From positions 1 through 55,291 of the forward strand of contig DXGJ01000002.1 in assembly GCA_019113985.1 (NCBI GenBank): a DNA stretch of 55,291 bases. Direction: 5' to 3'. The DNA is from Candidatus Levilactobacillus faecigallinarum (lineage in GTDB: Bacteria; Bacillota; Bacilli; Lactobacillales; Lactobacillaceae). Each line of letters begins with the position of its first letter. Position 1 is the stretch's first letter. Below the pieces are notes generated by a model. It did no database searches, was not told the origin of the DNA, and saw only the letters and a list, made by a program, of their open reading frames with translations. The position numbers were made by a program, and so were the translations under genes. Shown here in pieces: positions 40,930 to 49,438 of this stretch.

Positions 40930-41542
40930 GGTCTGGGGCTTGACCGGGGGCATCGCGACGGGAAAATCCACTGTGAGCACCTGGTTGCGCCAAGCCGGGC
41001 TGCCCATCATTGATGCGGACGTGATTGCTCGTCAGGTGGTCGCACCGGGGACGCCAGGATTGGCTCAGATCCAAGCAATATTTGGGGCGGATTTTCTACG
41101 CGATGACGGGTCGTTGAACCGCCAGAGACTGGGACAATTGGTCTTTCATGATCCCGCTCAGCTTCAGCGACTTGATGCGATTACCACGCCGTTGATTCAG
41201 GCAGAATTAACGCGGCAACTCGCCGATTATCGGCAACGGGGGGTTCCCGTGGTGCTGATTGATGCCCCAACCTTGTTTGAGGTCGGGTACCTGCAGCACT
41301 TGGTCGACTATGTGATGGTCGTAACCACCAGTGTGGCGACCCAGAAGGCCCGTTTGATGGCGCGTAATAAGCTGTCGGCGGCCGATGCACAGGCCCGAAT
41401 GGACCGTCAATGGCCGTTAGCGAAGAAGGTGGCGTTGGCTGACGTGGTCATCGACAATGACGGCGATATTACCCAAACGCGCCAACAAGTGGTAAAATGG
41501 CTTGACACGAATAAATTTGGAAAAACGAATCAGTTAAAATGA
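40922..41542 (+). CDS. coaE: Dephospho-CoA kinase
   Basis: This 206-residue enzyme phosphorylates dephospho-CoA, the last step of coenzyme A synthesis. It has the P-loop 'GGIATGKST' (9-17), '[10 protein letters not shown]' with the substrate-binding Asp, and the lid region '[17 protein letters not shown]'. ATG 40922 overlaps the mutM stop, so translation is coupled; a longer upstream frame within mutM lacks a start signal. The length is normal. Confidence 0.95.
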   Translation: MTEVWGLTGGIATGKSTVSTWLRQAGLPIIDADVIARQVVAPGTPGLAQIQAIFGADFLRDDGSLNRQRLGQLVFHDPAQLQRLDAITTPLIQAELTRQLADYRQRGVPVVLIDAPTLFEVGYLQHLVDYVMVVTTSVATQKARLMARNKLSAADAQARMDRQWPLAKKVALADVVIDNDGDITQTRQQVVKWLDTNKFGKTNQLK

Positions 41543-41552
41543 GGTGACCAAC

Positions 41553-42059
41553 ATGCAGTGTCCGCACTGTCATCACAATGGGTCACGGGTCGTCGACAGT
41601 CGTCCGACTGACGATGGTCGCGTGATTCGCCGCCGTCGGGAGTGCGAGAGCTGCGGCTTTCGGTTCACGACGTTCGAGCGCGTTGAAGTGACGCCACTTC
41701 TGGTGATCAAAAAGAACGGGACCCGGGAGGAATTCAACCGGGAGAAGATCCTGCGGGGCATCATTCGCTCGGCCGAGAAGCGGCCGGTGGGGATGGATGC
41801 CATGACCCAAATTGTTGATGAAGTTGAGAATAAGATTCGGGCGCTCGGCGTGAACGAAATCTCCAGTCAGGTGATTGGGGAATACGTGATGAACAGGCTG
41901 GTCGACGTCGATGAAATTGCCTATATCCGTTTTGCTAGTGTTTACCGGCAATTCAAGGATACCGGGGTGTTCTTCAACGAACTCAAGGATATTTTGGATA
42001 AGGATAAGCTAAAGCATCAAGATAAACCCAATAAGAAGGACCAAAGCGAGGCGAAATAG
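41553..42059 (+). CDS. nrdR: Transcriptional repressor NrdR
   Basis: A 168-residue zinc-ribbon and ATP-cone regulator that represses ribonucleotide reductase genes when dATP is plentiful. Zinc ligands are C3, C6, C31 and C34, followed by '[10 protein letters not shown]'. The ATP-cone spans about 47-137 ('[20 protein letters not shown]', cut into shorter blocks). The end carries a Lys/Asp-rich tail of about 20 residues (KDKLKHQDK...) longer than the usual roughly 150-residue protein. ATG 41553 has gaggtgacca upstream. It lies directly before dnaB, as in B. subtilis. Confidence 0.95.
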   Translation: MQCPHCHHNGSRVVDSRPTDDGRVIRRRRECESCGFRFTTFERVEVTPLLVIKKNGTREEFNREKILRGIIRSAEKRPVGMDAMTQIVDEVENKIRALGVNEISSQVIGEYVMNRLVDVDEIAYIRFASVYRQFKDTGVFFNELKDILDKDKLKHQDKPNKKDQSEAK

Positions 42060-42062
42060 AGC

Positions 42063-43436
42063 ATGGAGGATTCCTGGCACCAATTGCGTCCCAAGACGGG
42101 ATTCGTGGTCCGGTTAGCCGACCGGCTGACCGATCAAAGTTGGCAAACGTTGACCCAACTCTATCAACCGATTATTGGCCCAGTGGCCGCTGGACTCTTT
42201 AGCGGCCTCTTTTGGCTACCCCAGCGTAACGAGCTCCACCGGCATGCCCGCTTACTGAATGGGTTGGGTATCGATCTGGCCCACCTGTATGCCGCTCGGT
42301 TACGGCTAGAAGCGACCGGGTTATTGACCACAACGCTAAAGACCGATAATGACCTGACGACCTTTTGCTACACCCTCCACGCACCGCTAGTACCCGCGGT
42401 CTTCTTTCAGGATGACCTACTAAGCGTTCAGCTTCTGGGCATCGTGGGTGAGGAAAGCTATCAGGAACTGGTCGGTATGAGTGTGCCGCGGCAAACGCCA
42501 GCGGCCGACGAACAGGATATCACCAAGAACTTTTTAGAGGTCTTTCACGTCGATGGACAGGAGTTGCGTAACCTCCCGACGGCCGTAACTGCGAACCGTC
42601 AACACCTGACGCCCACGGCAACGACGCCCAGTGTGTCCGCCGGAGAGGTTGGGGACTTCGATTTCCAACTCTTGGGTGAGATGTTGGCTCATTCGTACGT
42701 TGATCCGCAGCCGGTCCGGTCGCACCGCCAATTATTGTTGACGGAGCACACGACTTACGGCATCGATGAGGTGACCATGGCTCGCTACATTGGTGAGGCC
42801 ACCGACTTAGCCAGCAATAAGTTTAACCCGGAACAATTCAAACGGTTGATTGCCCGGCAATTTGGTAATCAACACTTGGGGACCCCGGAGACGGCGGCGA
42901 CCACGGGAACGTCGGCAGCGACGCCTAAAACGACAAAAGCCAGTGCCGAACAAGCACTGATTAAGTTTGCCACGGCGACCCCACCGGTCAATTTCTTGCA
43001 GGCTATTAAGCAGAAGACGGGAGGGTACGTGACCGATGGCGAGCAGCGCATCGTGCGTGATCTGGTCAGTCGTCAACTCTTTCCCACGAGCGTCTTGAAC
43101 CTGATGATTTATCACGTTTTAGTGGATGAGGACCGGCCAACTCTGAACAAGGCTCTGTTAGACACCATCGCCAATGACTGGAGCAGGGCCAAGGTCCAGA
43201 CGCCGGAACAGGCCATCGCCAAGGTCCGCGACCGCCAGCAGGCAGCTAACCGGCCGCGTTCGCGGAATAACCGGCGGAATGCTCCCACGGTCAAGGAGAC
43301 GTTACCGGAATGGGCGAAGACCACCCAGGCACCGAAGCAGACGCAGGATCAAAAACTCTCGAACAAACAAAAGCAAGCGTTGAATGACCGAATCGCGCGC
43401 TTCAAGGAACGGCGTCAGGGAAAGGAGGAATCCTAA
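42063..43436 (+). CDS. dnaB: Replication initiation and membrane attachment protein DnaB (helicase-loader cofactor)
   Basis: 457 residues. This is the Firmicutes DnaB (not the E. coli helicase), which works with DnaD and DnaI to load the DnaC helicase at oriC and at stalled forks. Two DDBH domains are visible: 'LTDQSWQTLTQLYQPIIGPVAAGL' (start, interrupted by variable residues) and, near 310-380, 'FLQAIKQKTGGYVTDGEQRIVRDL' with 'LINLMIYHVL'-like text. The end (about 400-457) is Arg/Lys/Gln-rich. ATG 42063 is 3 bases after the nrdR stop, and dnaI begins right after its stop. Confidence 0.92.
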   Translation: MEDSWHQLRPKTGFVVRLADRLTDQSWQTLTQLYQPIIGPVAAGLFSGLFWLPQRNELHRHARLLNGLGIDLAHLYAARLRLEATGLLTTTLKTDNDLTTFCYTLHAPLVPAVFFQDDLLSVQLLGIVGEESYQELVGMSVPRQTPAADEQDITKNFLEVFHVDGQELRNLPTAVTANRQHLTPTATTPSVSAGEVGDFDFQLLGEMLAHSYVDPQPVRSHRQLLLTEHTTYGIDEVTMARYIGEATDLASNKFNPEQFKRLIARQFGNQHLGTPETAATTGTSAATPKTTKASAEQALIKFATATPPVNFLQAIKQKTGGYVTDGEQRIVRDLVSRQLFPTSVLNLMIYHVLVDEDRPTLNKALLDTIANDWSRAKVQTPEQAIAKVRDRQQAANRPRSRNNRRNAPTVKETLPEWAKTTQAPKQTQDQKLSNKQKQALNDRIARFKERRQGKEES

Positions 43437-44363
43437 ATGGAGGATGTTAGCAAGACCATGCAACAACTGATGAGCCAACGACACCTGAATACCAATTACC
43501 GTCAATTAATGGAAAAGGTCTATTCAGATGCGGCGGTTAAACAGTTTGTGGCGGACCATCAGGCGGAGTTAGCGGAGGATGCCCTGGAACGGTCGGCCGC
43601 GAAGCTTTACGAGTTCGTGACGGAACGGGATAAGGTGGCCCAGGGGGGCGAAACGTTTGCAGCGGGTTATGAACCGCAGTTGATCGTCTCCAATCATCTG
43701 GTGGACGTGGCCTACGTGCCGACTCAGGCGACCCAGGACAAGCAGGCGCAGCAGCAACTCCGGCAGCGGGTCAAGTCGATTGCCATGCCCAAGGACATTC
43801 GGGATGCGCAACTGGACAGCTTTGACCACGATGAGCAACGGATGGAAGCTCTGATGGCGGCCTACGACTTCATCGACACTTACGAGGCCAGCCCCCATCG
43901 ACGGCACCAGGCCCTATACCTGGCCGGTAGCTTTGGCGTGGGCAAGACCTATTTGTTGGCTGCCATTGCCAATCAACTGGCCAGTGATGGGTTCTCCAGC
44001 ACCCTGATTCATTTCCCAAGCCTGGCGGTCGAGATGAAAAATGCGATTGCCCAGAACGGGGTCGGTGATAAACTTGACGCGATTAAACGTGCACCGGTCC
44101 TGATGATCGACGACATCGGGGCTGACGCGATGTCCGCGTGGGTCCGTGACGATATTCTGGGGGTCATCCTGGAGTACCGGATGCAGGAGGAACTCCCAAC
44201 GTTCTTTAGTTCGAATTTCTCGATGGAACAGTTGGAAAATGAACATTTGCGGATCTCCTCGCGAGGCGACGATGAACCGTTGAAAGCCCAACGACTGATG
44301 CAACGAATTCGGTTTTTGGCGCGCGAAATCACCATGGTGGGTGTCAACCGCCGACCACAATAA
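43437..44363 (+). CDS. dnaI: Primosomal protein DnaI (helicase loader ATPase)
   Basis: 308 residues. An N-terminal helicase-binding domain (1-135) is followed by an AAA+ core with Walker A 'GSFGVGKTYLL' (about 164-174), Walker B 'VLMIDDIGADAMS', sensor 1 'FFSSNFS' and arginine-rich 'AQRLMQRIRFLA'. It loads the replicative helicase together with DnaB and DnaD. The ATG is the base after the dnaB TAA, with aaaggagg inside the dnaB end. It is the last gene of the polA-to-dnaI run. The thrS promoter follows within 16 bases. Confidence 0.95.
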   Translation: MEDVSKTMQQLMSQRHLNTNYRQLMEKVYSDAAVKQFVADHQAELAEDALERSAAKLYEFVTERDKVAQGGETFAAGYEPQLIVSNHLVDVAYVPTQATQDKQAQQQLRQRVKSIAMPKDIRDAQLDSFDHDEQRMEALMAAYDFIDTYEASPHRRHQALYLAGSFGVGKTYLLAAIANQLASDGFSSTLIHFPSLAVEMKNAIAQNGVGDKLDAIKRAPVLMIDDIGADAMSAWVRDDILGVILEYRMQEELPTFFSSNFSMEQLENEHLRISSRGDDEPLKAQRLMQRIRFLAREITMVGVNRRPQ

Positions 44364-44378
44364 ATTTCGGCTAGGCGC

Positions 44379-44407
44379 TTGACAAGCTAACCACGTGAGT
44401 GTTTAAT
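44379..44407 (+). promoter_or_regulatory. Promoter of the thrS leader
   Basis: TTGACA (44379-44384), a 17-base spacer, and TTTAAT (44402-44407). Confidence 0.7.
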
Positions 44408-44414
44408 AGTCGTT

Positions 44415-44672
44415 GAAGCCATAAAAGTGTTGACGAAAGATACGATGCTAGGGTGGACGTTTCCAGGAAGAGAGAGCCTAGATTGGAAGCTCGCTTAAAC
44501 GCCCCTTAGGATTACCGCTTTCGCAGCTGTCGGAAGGAAATTTCCGGCCGGTCCGTTCCGTTATCGACGACTAGAGTTCACGGGCGTAGTCTCGTGATGA
44601 ATATCGGGTGGAACCACGTTAAAATTGACGTCCCCAGTGTCCTTATTGGATGCTGGGGACTTTTTGTGGTTA
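44415..44672 (+). promoter_or_regulatory. T-box riboswitch controlling thrS
   Basis: The leader has the stem I block 'agagagcctagattgg' at 44471-44486. The 3' side 'cttaggattaccgc' places ACC (44514-44516) as the threonine specifier codon. The T-box 'gggtggaaccacg' is at about 44607-44619. A terminator follows, with arms gtccccag and ctggggac, then ttttt (about 44631-44667). Low charged tRNA-Thr should favour read-through into thrS. The specifier was placed by eye. Confidence 0.88.
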
Positions 44673-44703
44673 ACCACTCAAAACACACAAGGGAGATAAT
44701 ACC

Positions 44704-46647
44704 ATGGCAGACATTTCAATTAAATTCCCTGATGGCAAGGTTCAATCCTTTGCCGAAGGGACGACGCCAGCTGACGTTGCCGAATCCATTTCAATTAGCT
44801 TAGCAAAAAAGGCCGTTGCGGCAAAATACAACGGTGAATTGGTCGATTACCTGACCCCCTTAAAGGGTGACGGTGAAATCGCCATTATCACCAAGAACGA
44901 TGCCGAAGGGCTGACGGTTCTGCGGAACACCACGGCTGCTTTGGTGCGTATCGCCTTAAAGAAGGAATTCCCAGCCATTCGTTTGGGTGAAGTTAGCGCC
45001 GACGAAGACGGATTCTACGTGGACACCGACAAGGACGACCAACAGGTTAGCGTTGACGAACTCGACGCCTTAGCCGTTGTCGTTGAAAAGTTGGCTGCTG
45101 ATAAGCTGGACATCCAACGCATCTCCCTGAGCAAGGACGACGCCTTAGCCGCTGCCAAGGATGATCAATTCAGTACGGCGTTGATCAACGCCATCGATGG
45201 CGACCAAGTACCATTCTTAAAAATTGGTGACTACCAAGTGCTGAGTGATGGTGCTCAGTTGCCAACCACCAAGGACGTTAAGCACTTTAAGTTATTGTCC
45301 GTTGCCGGTGCTTACTGGCAAGGTAAGTCCTCAAACCCAATGTTACAACGGATTTACGGGACGGCCTTCTACAAGGACGCTGACTTAAAGGCTGACCTGG
45401 AAAAGCGCCAAGAAGCACGTGAACGCGATCACCGGGTTATTGGGAACCAACTTGACTTGTTCTTCGTTGATCCTAAGGTTGGGGCCGGCTTACCATACTG
45501 GATGCCAAACGGGGCCACGATTCGGCGGACTATCGAACGGTACATCATTGACAAGGAAGTTGCCAACGGGTACCAACACGTTTACACACCAGTTCTGGCT
45601 AACCTGGACCTGTACAAGCAGTCCGGTCACTGGGCCCACTACCGCGAAGACATGTTCCCACCAATGGACATGGGCGATGGCGAAATGCTTGAATTACGGC
45701 CAATGAACTGCCCTAGCCACATTCAAATCTACAACCACCACATCCGGTCTTACCGTGAATTACCATTGCGGATTGCCGAATTAGGGATGATGCACCGTTA
45801 CGAAAAGTCTGGTGCCCTGAGTGGTTTGCAACGAGTTCGTGAAATGACGCTGAACGATGGGCACACCTTCGTGGCGCCAGAACAGATTCAAGACGAATTC
45901 AAGAAGATCCTGAACCTGATGGTCAAGGTTTACGCTGACTTCGACATCAAGGACTACACGTTCCGTCTGAGCTACCGTGACCCTAAGAACACGGAAAAGT
46001 ACTTTGACGATGACGAGATGTGGAACAAGGCACAGGCCATGTTAAAGGGTGCCATGGATGACCTCGGCTTGGACTACGTTGAAGCCGAAGGGGAAGCGGC
46101 CTTCTACGGTCCTAAGTTGGACGTCCAAACCAAGACGGCCATGGGGAACGAAGAAACGCTGTCCACCATTCAATTGGACTTCATGTTGCCAGAACGCTTC
46201 GACCTGCACTACGTTGGGGCCGATGGTGAAGAGCACCGTCCAGTGATGATTCACCGTGGCTTGGTTTCAACCATGGAGCGGTTCACCGCTTACCTGACTG
46301 AAATCTACAAGGGTGCTTTCCCAACTTGGTTGGCACCTAAGCAAGTGACGATCATCCCAGTTTCCGAAGAGAAGCATGGGGCCTACGCGGACAAGTTGGC
46401 TGCCGAAATGAAGGCCGCTGACATCCGGGTCAACGTGGACAAGCGGGGCGAGAAGATGGGCTACCTCATCCGGGATGCTCAGACCCACAAGATTCCATAC
46501 ACGTTGGTTGTTGGTGAACAAGAAATGGCCGACGGCAGTGTTTCCGTGCGGAAGTACGGTGAAGAAGACGCTAACTCAATGAGCAGTGCCGACTTCATGA
46601 AGGAAATCTTGGACGACATTGCTTCATACAGTCGTGAAGAAAACTAA
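44704..46647 (+). CDS. thrS: Threonyl-tRNA synthetase
   Basis: A 647-residue class II synthetase. A TGS domain (about 1-62, '[11 protein letters not shown]') is followed by the editing domain (about 65-225), the catalytic core and the anticodon-binding domain (about 545-640, '[18 protein letters not shown]'). The zinc-binding cysteine is C336 in 'MNCPSH'. Motif 2 is around '[20 protein letters not shown]' and motif 3 near '[11 protein letters not shown]'. Codon use is strongly biased to a few codons (tta/ttg, gaa, cca), more than in nearby genes, as expected of a highly expressed gene. ATG 44704 follows gggagataatacc. Confidence 0.97.
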   Translation: MADISIKFPDGKVQSFAEGTTPADVAESISISLAKKAVAAKYNGELVDYLTPLKGDGEIAIITKNDAEGLTVLRNTTAALVRIALKKEFPAIRLGEVSADEDGFYVDTDKDDQQVSVDELDALAVVVEKLAADKLDIQRISLSKDDALAAAKDDQFSTALINAIDGDQVPFLKIGDYQVLSDGAQLPTTKDVKHFKLLSVAGAYWQGKSSNPMLQRIYGTAFYKDADLKADLEKRQEARERDHRVIGNQLDLFFVDPKVGAGLPYWMPNGATIRRTIERYIIDKEVANGYQHVYTPVLANLDLYKQSGHWAHYREDMFPPMDMGDGEMLELRPMNCPSHIQIYNHHIRSYRELPLRIAELGMMHRYEKSGALSGLQRVREMTLNDGHTFVAPEQIQDEFKKILNLMVKVYADFDIKDYTFRLSYRDPKNTEKYFDDDEMWNKAQAMLKGAMDDLGLDYVEAEGEAAFYGPKLDVQTKTAMGNEETLSTIQLDFMLPERFDLHYVGADGEEHRPVMIHRGLVSTMERFTAYLTEIYKGAFPTWLAPKQVTIIPVSEEKHGAYADKLAAEMKAADIRVNVDKRGEKMGYLIRDAQTHKIPYTLVVGEQEMADGSVSVRKYGEEDANSMSSADFMKEILDDIASYSREEN

Positions 46648-46661
46648 AGTATCTTAAAATG

Positions 46662-46713
46662 AGAACGGCCTTTCTGAGTCCCTTTGTGGGGAATGGGAGG
46701 GCCGTTCTTTTTA
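46662..46713 (+). terminator. Hairpin terminator after thrS
   Basis: Arms agaacggcc and ggccgttct enclose a partly paired middle (tcccttt / gggga), followed by ttttt. Confidence 0.82.
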
Positions 46714-46833
46714 GCGACGATACCTGGCAAATTTGACTTGACCGGGCCACAATTATTTCTTAACATGGTAGATACTAAAATATCAGCTTTTCCCGTGATT
46801 TGCGGGGGTCAACAAGCATTTTGAGAAACATCG

Positions 46834-46862
46834 TTGACATCCCTCATTAGTCCTGGTATGAT
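46834..46862 (+). promoter_or_regulatory. Promoter of infC-rpmI-rplT
   Basis: TTGACA (46834-46839), a 17-base spacer, and TATGAT (46857-46862) with TGG just before it. This is near-consensus, fitting a ribosomal protein operon. Confidence 0.78.
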
Positions 46863-46868
46863 GGTTAA

Positions 46869-47048
46869 GTTGAGAAATTAAGCAGAGGCTACCGCTTCTC
46901 GCCTTGGGACAAATAAGTCGCTGGGCTGGATATGCACGTTAATTCCGTTTTTATAATGGAATTTCTTGCGGGAGCCGTTTGATTTTCATCAAAGGTTCTC
47001 GCATTTTTTGTCTCATGTTTGTTGTTCTCAAGATTATTTTGGAGGTGG
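46869..47048 (+). promoter_or_regulatory. L20-type ribosomal leader with attenuator, upstream of infC
   Basis: The leader of about 180 bases contains several helices and ends in a terminator hairpin, tgcgggagcc / ggttctcgca (46967-47003), followed by six T. In B. subtilis, L20 binds the infC leader and favours this hairpin, giving feedback control of infC-rpmI-rplT. The position and architecture match, but I did not check base by base against the known L20-leader model. Confidence 0.75.
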
Positions 47049-47570
47049 ATTACCATAGCAAACGACACGATTGTCAACGAGGGGATTCGCGCACGCGAAG
47101 TTCGGTTGATTGCCGATAACGGTGACCAATTGGGCATTAAGTCTAAGCGGGATGCATTACAAATCGCAGAAGACGCAAACCTCGATTTAGTTTTGGTTGC
47201 ACCGAAAGCTAAACCACCAGTAGCCCGCATCATGGACTACGGGAAGTACCGGTTCGAGTTGCAGAAGAAGCAACGCGAAGCGCGGAAAAAGCAAAAAGTG
47301 GTCAGTGTTAAGGAAGTGCGTCTGAGTCCTACCATTGATACCAACGACTTTAACTTTAAGTTGAAGAACGCTAAGAAGTTCTTGACGAAGGGTGAAAAAG
47401 TTCGCGTATCGATTCGGTTTAAGGGACGGGCCATTACCCACAAAGACATTGGACGCGAAGTGCTCAACCGGATGGCCCAGGAAACTGCGGATGTCGCAAC
47501 GGTTGAACAACGGCCAAAGATGGATGGTCGGAGCATGTTCTTGATGCTCAGCCCCATCGAGAAAAAGTAG
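47049..47570 (+). CDS. infC: Translation initiation factor IF-3, non-AUG start
   Basis: About 173 residues. IF-3 checks start-codon pairing on the 30S subunit. The N-domain begins '[18 protein letters not shown]', the C-domain has '[16 protein letters not shown]' and '[11 protein letters not shown]', and it ends '[13 protein letters not shown]'. No ATG is in place: after the ribosome site ggaggtgg (47041-47048) the frame reads att-acc-ata-gca. ATT 47049 (MTIAND start) or ATA 47055 (better spacing of 9 bases) is the start. Rare start codons on infC allow IF-3 to limit its own synthesis. The frame runs open to TTG 47019, which lies before the ribosome site and is unlikely. Confidence 0.93.
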   Translation: MTIANDTIVNEGIRAREVRLIADNGDQLGIKSKRDALQIAEDANLDLVLVAPKAKPPVARIMDYGKYRFELQKKQREARKKQKVVSVKEVRLSPTIDTNDFNFKLKNAKKFLTKGEKVRVSIRFKGRAITHKDIGREVLNRMAQETADVATVEQRPKMDGRSMFLMLSPIEKK

Positions 47571-47621
47571 AGTTGATGGTGGTAGCCTTGGCTACCAATT
47601 TTAAGGAGGATTTTTCGTACT

Positions 47622-47816
47622 ATGCCAAAGATGAAGACTAACCGTGCTGCAGCTAAGCGTTTCAAAGTAACTGCTAAGGGCGGAATCAAGAGCGCCAACG
47701 CTTACACGAGTCACCGTTTCCACGGTAAGACCAAGAAGCAACGCCGGAACCTTCGTGGGACCCGGATGATGAACGAAACGACTATCAAGACTTACCGGAG
47801 TTTATTACAAAAGTAA
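47622..47816 (+). CDS. rpmI: Ribosomal protein bL35
   Basis: 64 residues, very basic, with 'KMKTNRAAAKRFKVTAKG' directly after the Met and 'LRGTRMMNETTIKTYR' near the end, both standard for bL35 of the large subunit. The ribosome site is aaggagg about 12 bases before the ATG. Middle gene of the infC operon. Confidence 0.97.
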   Translation: MPKMKTNRAAAKRFKVTAKGGIKSANAYTSHRFHGKTKKQRRNLRGTRMMNETTIKTYRSLLQK

Positions 47817-47892
47817 TTCGGTCGTTGGGAATTTCGGGTTGACGATAAAATCGTCGCCATAATGTTTGAATTGATTTTAGGAGGAAAAGATT

Positions 47893-48252
47893 ATGCCACG
47901 AGTTAAAGGCGGTACTGTTACACGCGCACGTCGTAAGAAAGTTTTAAAGTTAGCTAAGGGTTACCGGGGCTCCAAGCACCGTTTGTTCAAGGTTGCTAAG
48001 GACCAAGTGATGAAGGGTCGCCAGTACGCATTCCGTGACCGGAAAGCGACTAAGCGTAACTTCCGTCAACTTTGGATCACTCGGATCAACGCAGCTGCTC
48101 GGATCAACGGTCTGAGCTACAGCCAATTGATGCACGGTTTGAAGTTAGCCAACATCGATGTTAACCGGAAGATGTTAGCCGACCTGGCCATCAATGATGC
48201 TGCTGCATTCACTGCTTTAGCTGACCAAGCTAAGGAAGCATTGGCTGCTTAA
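47893..48252 (+). CDS. rplT: Ribosomal protein bL20
   Basis: 119 residues, basic. Typical blocks are '[20 protein letters not shown]', '[10 protein letters not shown]' and '[18 protein letters not shown]'. It is needed early in 50S assembly and is the likely repressor acting on the leader upstream of infC. ATG 47893 has taggaggaaaagatt upstream. The last gene of its operon, ended by the 48265-48300 hairpin. Confidence 0.97.
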   Translation: MPRVKGGTVTRARRKKVLKLAKGYRGSKHRLFKVAKDQVMKGRQYAFRDRKATKRNFRQLWITRINAAARINGLSYSQLMHGLKLANIDVNRKMLADLAINDAAAFTALADQAKEALAA

Positions 48253-48264
48253 TTCAGTCGATGG

Positions 48265-48300
48265 AAAAGACTTCGCTGACTTTCTCAGCGGGGTCTTTTT
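48265..48300 (+). terminator. Terminator of the infC operon
   Basis: Stem aaaagacttcgctga / tcagcggggtctttt with a ctt loop, followed by a further T run. Confidence 0.85.
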
Positions 48301-48337
48301 TGTTATCTGAGCGGTTGGATGGGTTGTGGTGACTGTA

Positions 48338-48734
48338 CGCGCCGTTCCGCCGCCCCGGATGCCACGCTGTGGGCACGACTTCAAGCCTTTCACAACCCAA
48401 AAGTCTTGAAGCTCGGCCTTATGCTAACCCGGCAAAAAACGCCGGCTAAGCATAATTTCACTGCGCGTCATCCAGGGCGGCTCCACTCTGCTAATAGTGT
48501 GGATATCAACTACATGGCGTTTAGCCACGTTTTTCAATTACTTTGTGGGAATACGTTGTTAGAATGATACTTTATGGTCGCGATTAGGTAGAAAATTTAC
48601 TTTTTTGCGGACGCTATAAGTGATATTAGCTACTTAGCAGCGTGGCACCACCGGGACGGAGCGTCGCGACATCTGTCCACAATTCCCATCATTCTGTGCC
48701 CACAGCGTGGCATTCGGGTCGGCGAAACTGCGCG
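48338..48734. repeat. 397-bp element bounded by 39-bp inverted repeats
   Basis: The arms at 48338-48376 and 48696-48734 are inverted copies: the inner 18 bases (atgccacgctgtgggcac and its complement) are perfect and the outer 21 match at 17 places. The decamer cagcgtggca from the right arm recurs at 48638-48647. The inside holds a 15-pair hairpin and an AT-rich half (48520-48640), but no credible gene. It looks like a small non-autonomous transposable element (MITE-like) or a large structured RNA or cruciform. No target duplication was found at the ends. Its presence between rplT and yqeG explains the unusually long gap. Confidence 0.7.
48419..48455. repeat. Internal hairpin within the 397-bp element
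   Basis: Arms ttatgctaacccggc and gccggctaagcataa pair at 13 of 15 positions around aaaaaac. There is no T run after it, so it is not a typical terminator. Confidence 0.6.
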
Positions 48735-48735
48735 A

Positions 48736-48771
48736 CGGGTAAATTCCAGTGTTTCACAAGTCATTTACCCG
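48736..48771. repeat. Hairpin just outside the right inverted repeat
   Basis: A perfect 9-pair stem, cgggtaaat / atttacccg, with an 18-base loop, starting one base after the right arm ends. After it comes gcctaaaaag. It resembles the gcgggtgaaa hairpin at 27302 in general form. Confidence 0.5.
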
Positions 48772-48895
48772 CCTAAAAAGGGTGAAAGATGTTATGATAG
48801 CGAGATTGCCTGGGTAGCAAAAACTTGTAATATTGCGTATAATAAAGTGCTAGACATGCCAATATGGCAGTTGCACGAAGGGAGGAGTCACCCGC

Positions 48896-49438
48896 ATGGT
48901 TGCTGGATTTAAACCCACGTGGATGGTTACGAACATTTATGATTTGACCCCCGCCGACTTGAAGTCGCAGGGGATTCGAGCGGTCTTAACCGACTTGGAT
49001 AATACGTTGATTGCCTGGAACAACCCGGACGGGACCCCAGAGTTGCGTCACTGGTTGAATCTCCTCGAATTGGCGGGGATCCAAGTGATTGTGGTTTCCA
49101 ACAACAGTCGTCAGCGGGTGGACCGTGCCGTCGCACCGTTCCATCTCCCGTACATTCACCGGGCCCTTAAGCCGCTAGCATTCGGTTTACGGCGAGCCTT
49201 ACGTCACTGGCACTTACGCCGCGACGAAGTCATCATGGTCGGTGACCAGTTGATGACCGACGTCTGGGCCGCCCATAATTGCGGGATTCGCAGCGTCTTG
49301 GTCAAACCCTTGATCAAGTCCGATGCGTGGATCACAAAGGGAAATCGGCTATTAGAAAAGGTTGTCATGTGGCGCTTGCGCCACGTTTATCCGAACTTAA
49401 CTTGGCAGGAGGATTTAAATGAACGAAAAACACACTGA
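48896..49438 (+). CDS. yqeG: YqeG family HAD IIIA-type phosphatase
   Basis: 180 residues. The HAD nucleophile motif is 'LTDLDNTLIAW' (first Asp attacks), motif II is 'VVSNNS', the Lys is in 'ALKPLAFGLRRAL', and motif IV is 'MVGDQLMTDVWAAH'. The substrate is not known; the gene is always near yqeH and ribosome-assembly genes in Firmicutes. ATG 48896 follows gaagggaggagtcacccgc. A TATAAT box at 48838-48843 is a possible -10. The final 20 bases overlap yqeH, so the two are coupled. Confidence 0.93.
   Translation: MVAGFKPTWMVTNIYDLTPADLKSQGIRAVLTDLDNTLIAWNNPDGTPELRHWLNLLELAGIQVIVVSNNSRQRVDRAVAPFHLPYIHRALKPLAFGLRRALRHWHLRRDEVIMVGDQLMTDVWAAHNCGIRSVLVKPLIKSDAWITKGNRLLEKVVMWRLRHVYPNLTWQEDLNERKTH

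Noticed and set aside
48319..48567. 82-residue + strand frame in the gap after rplT
   Set aside because: It runs through the left inverted repeat and the internal hairpin, has no ribosome site, and its residue pattern is unlike a folded protein.
48330..48740. Target-site duplication flanking the 397-bp element
   Set aside because: The bases just outside the two arms (ctgta and acggg) do not match, so no duplication can be claimed.
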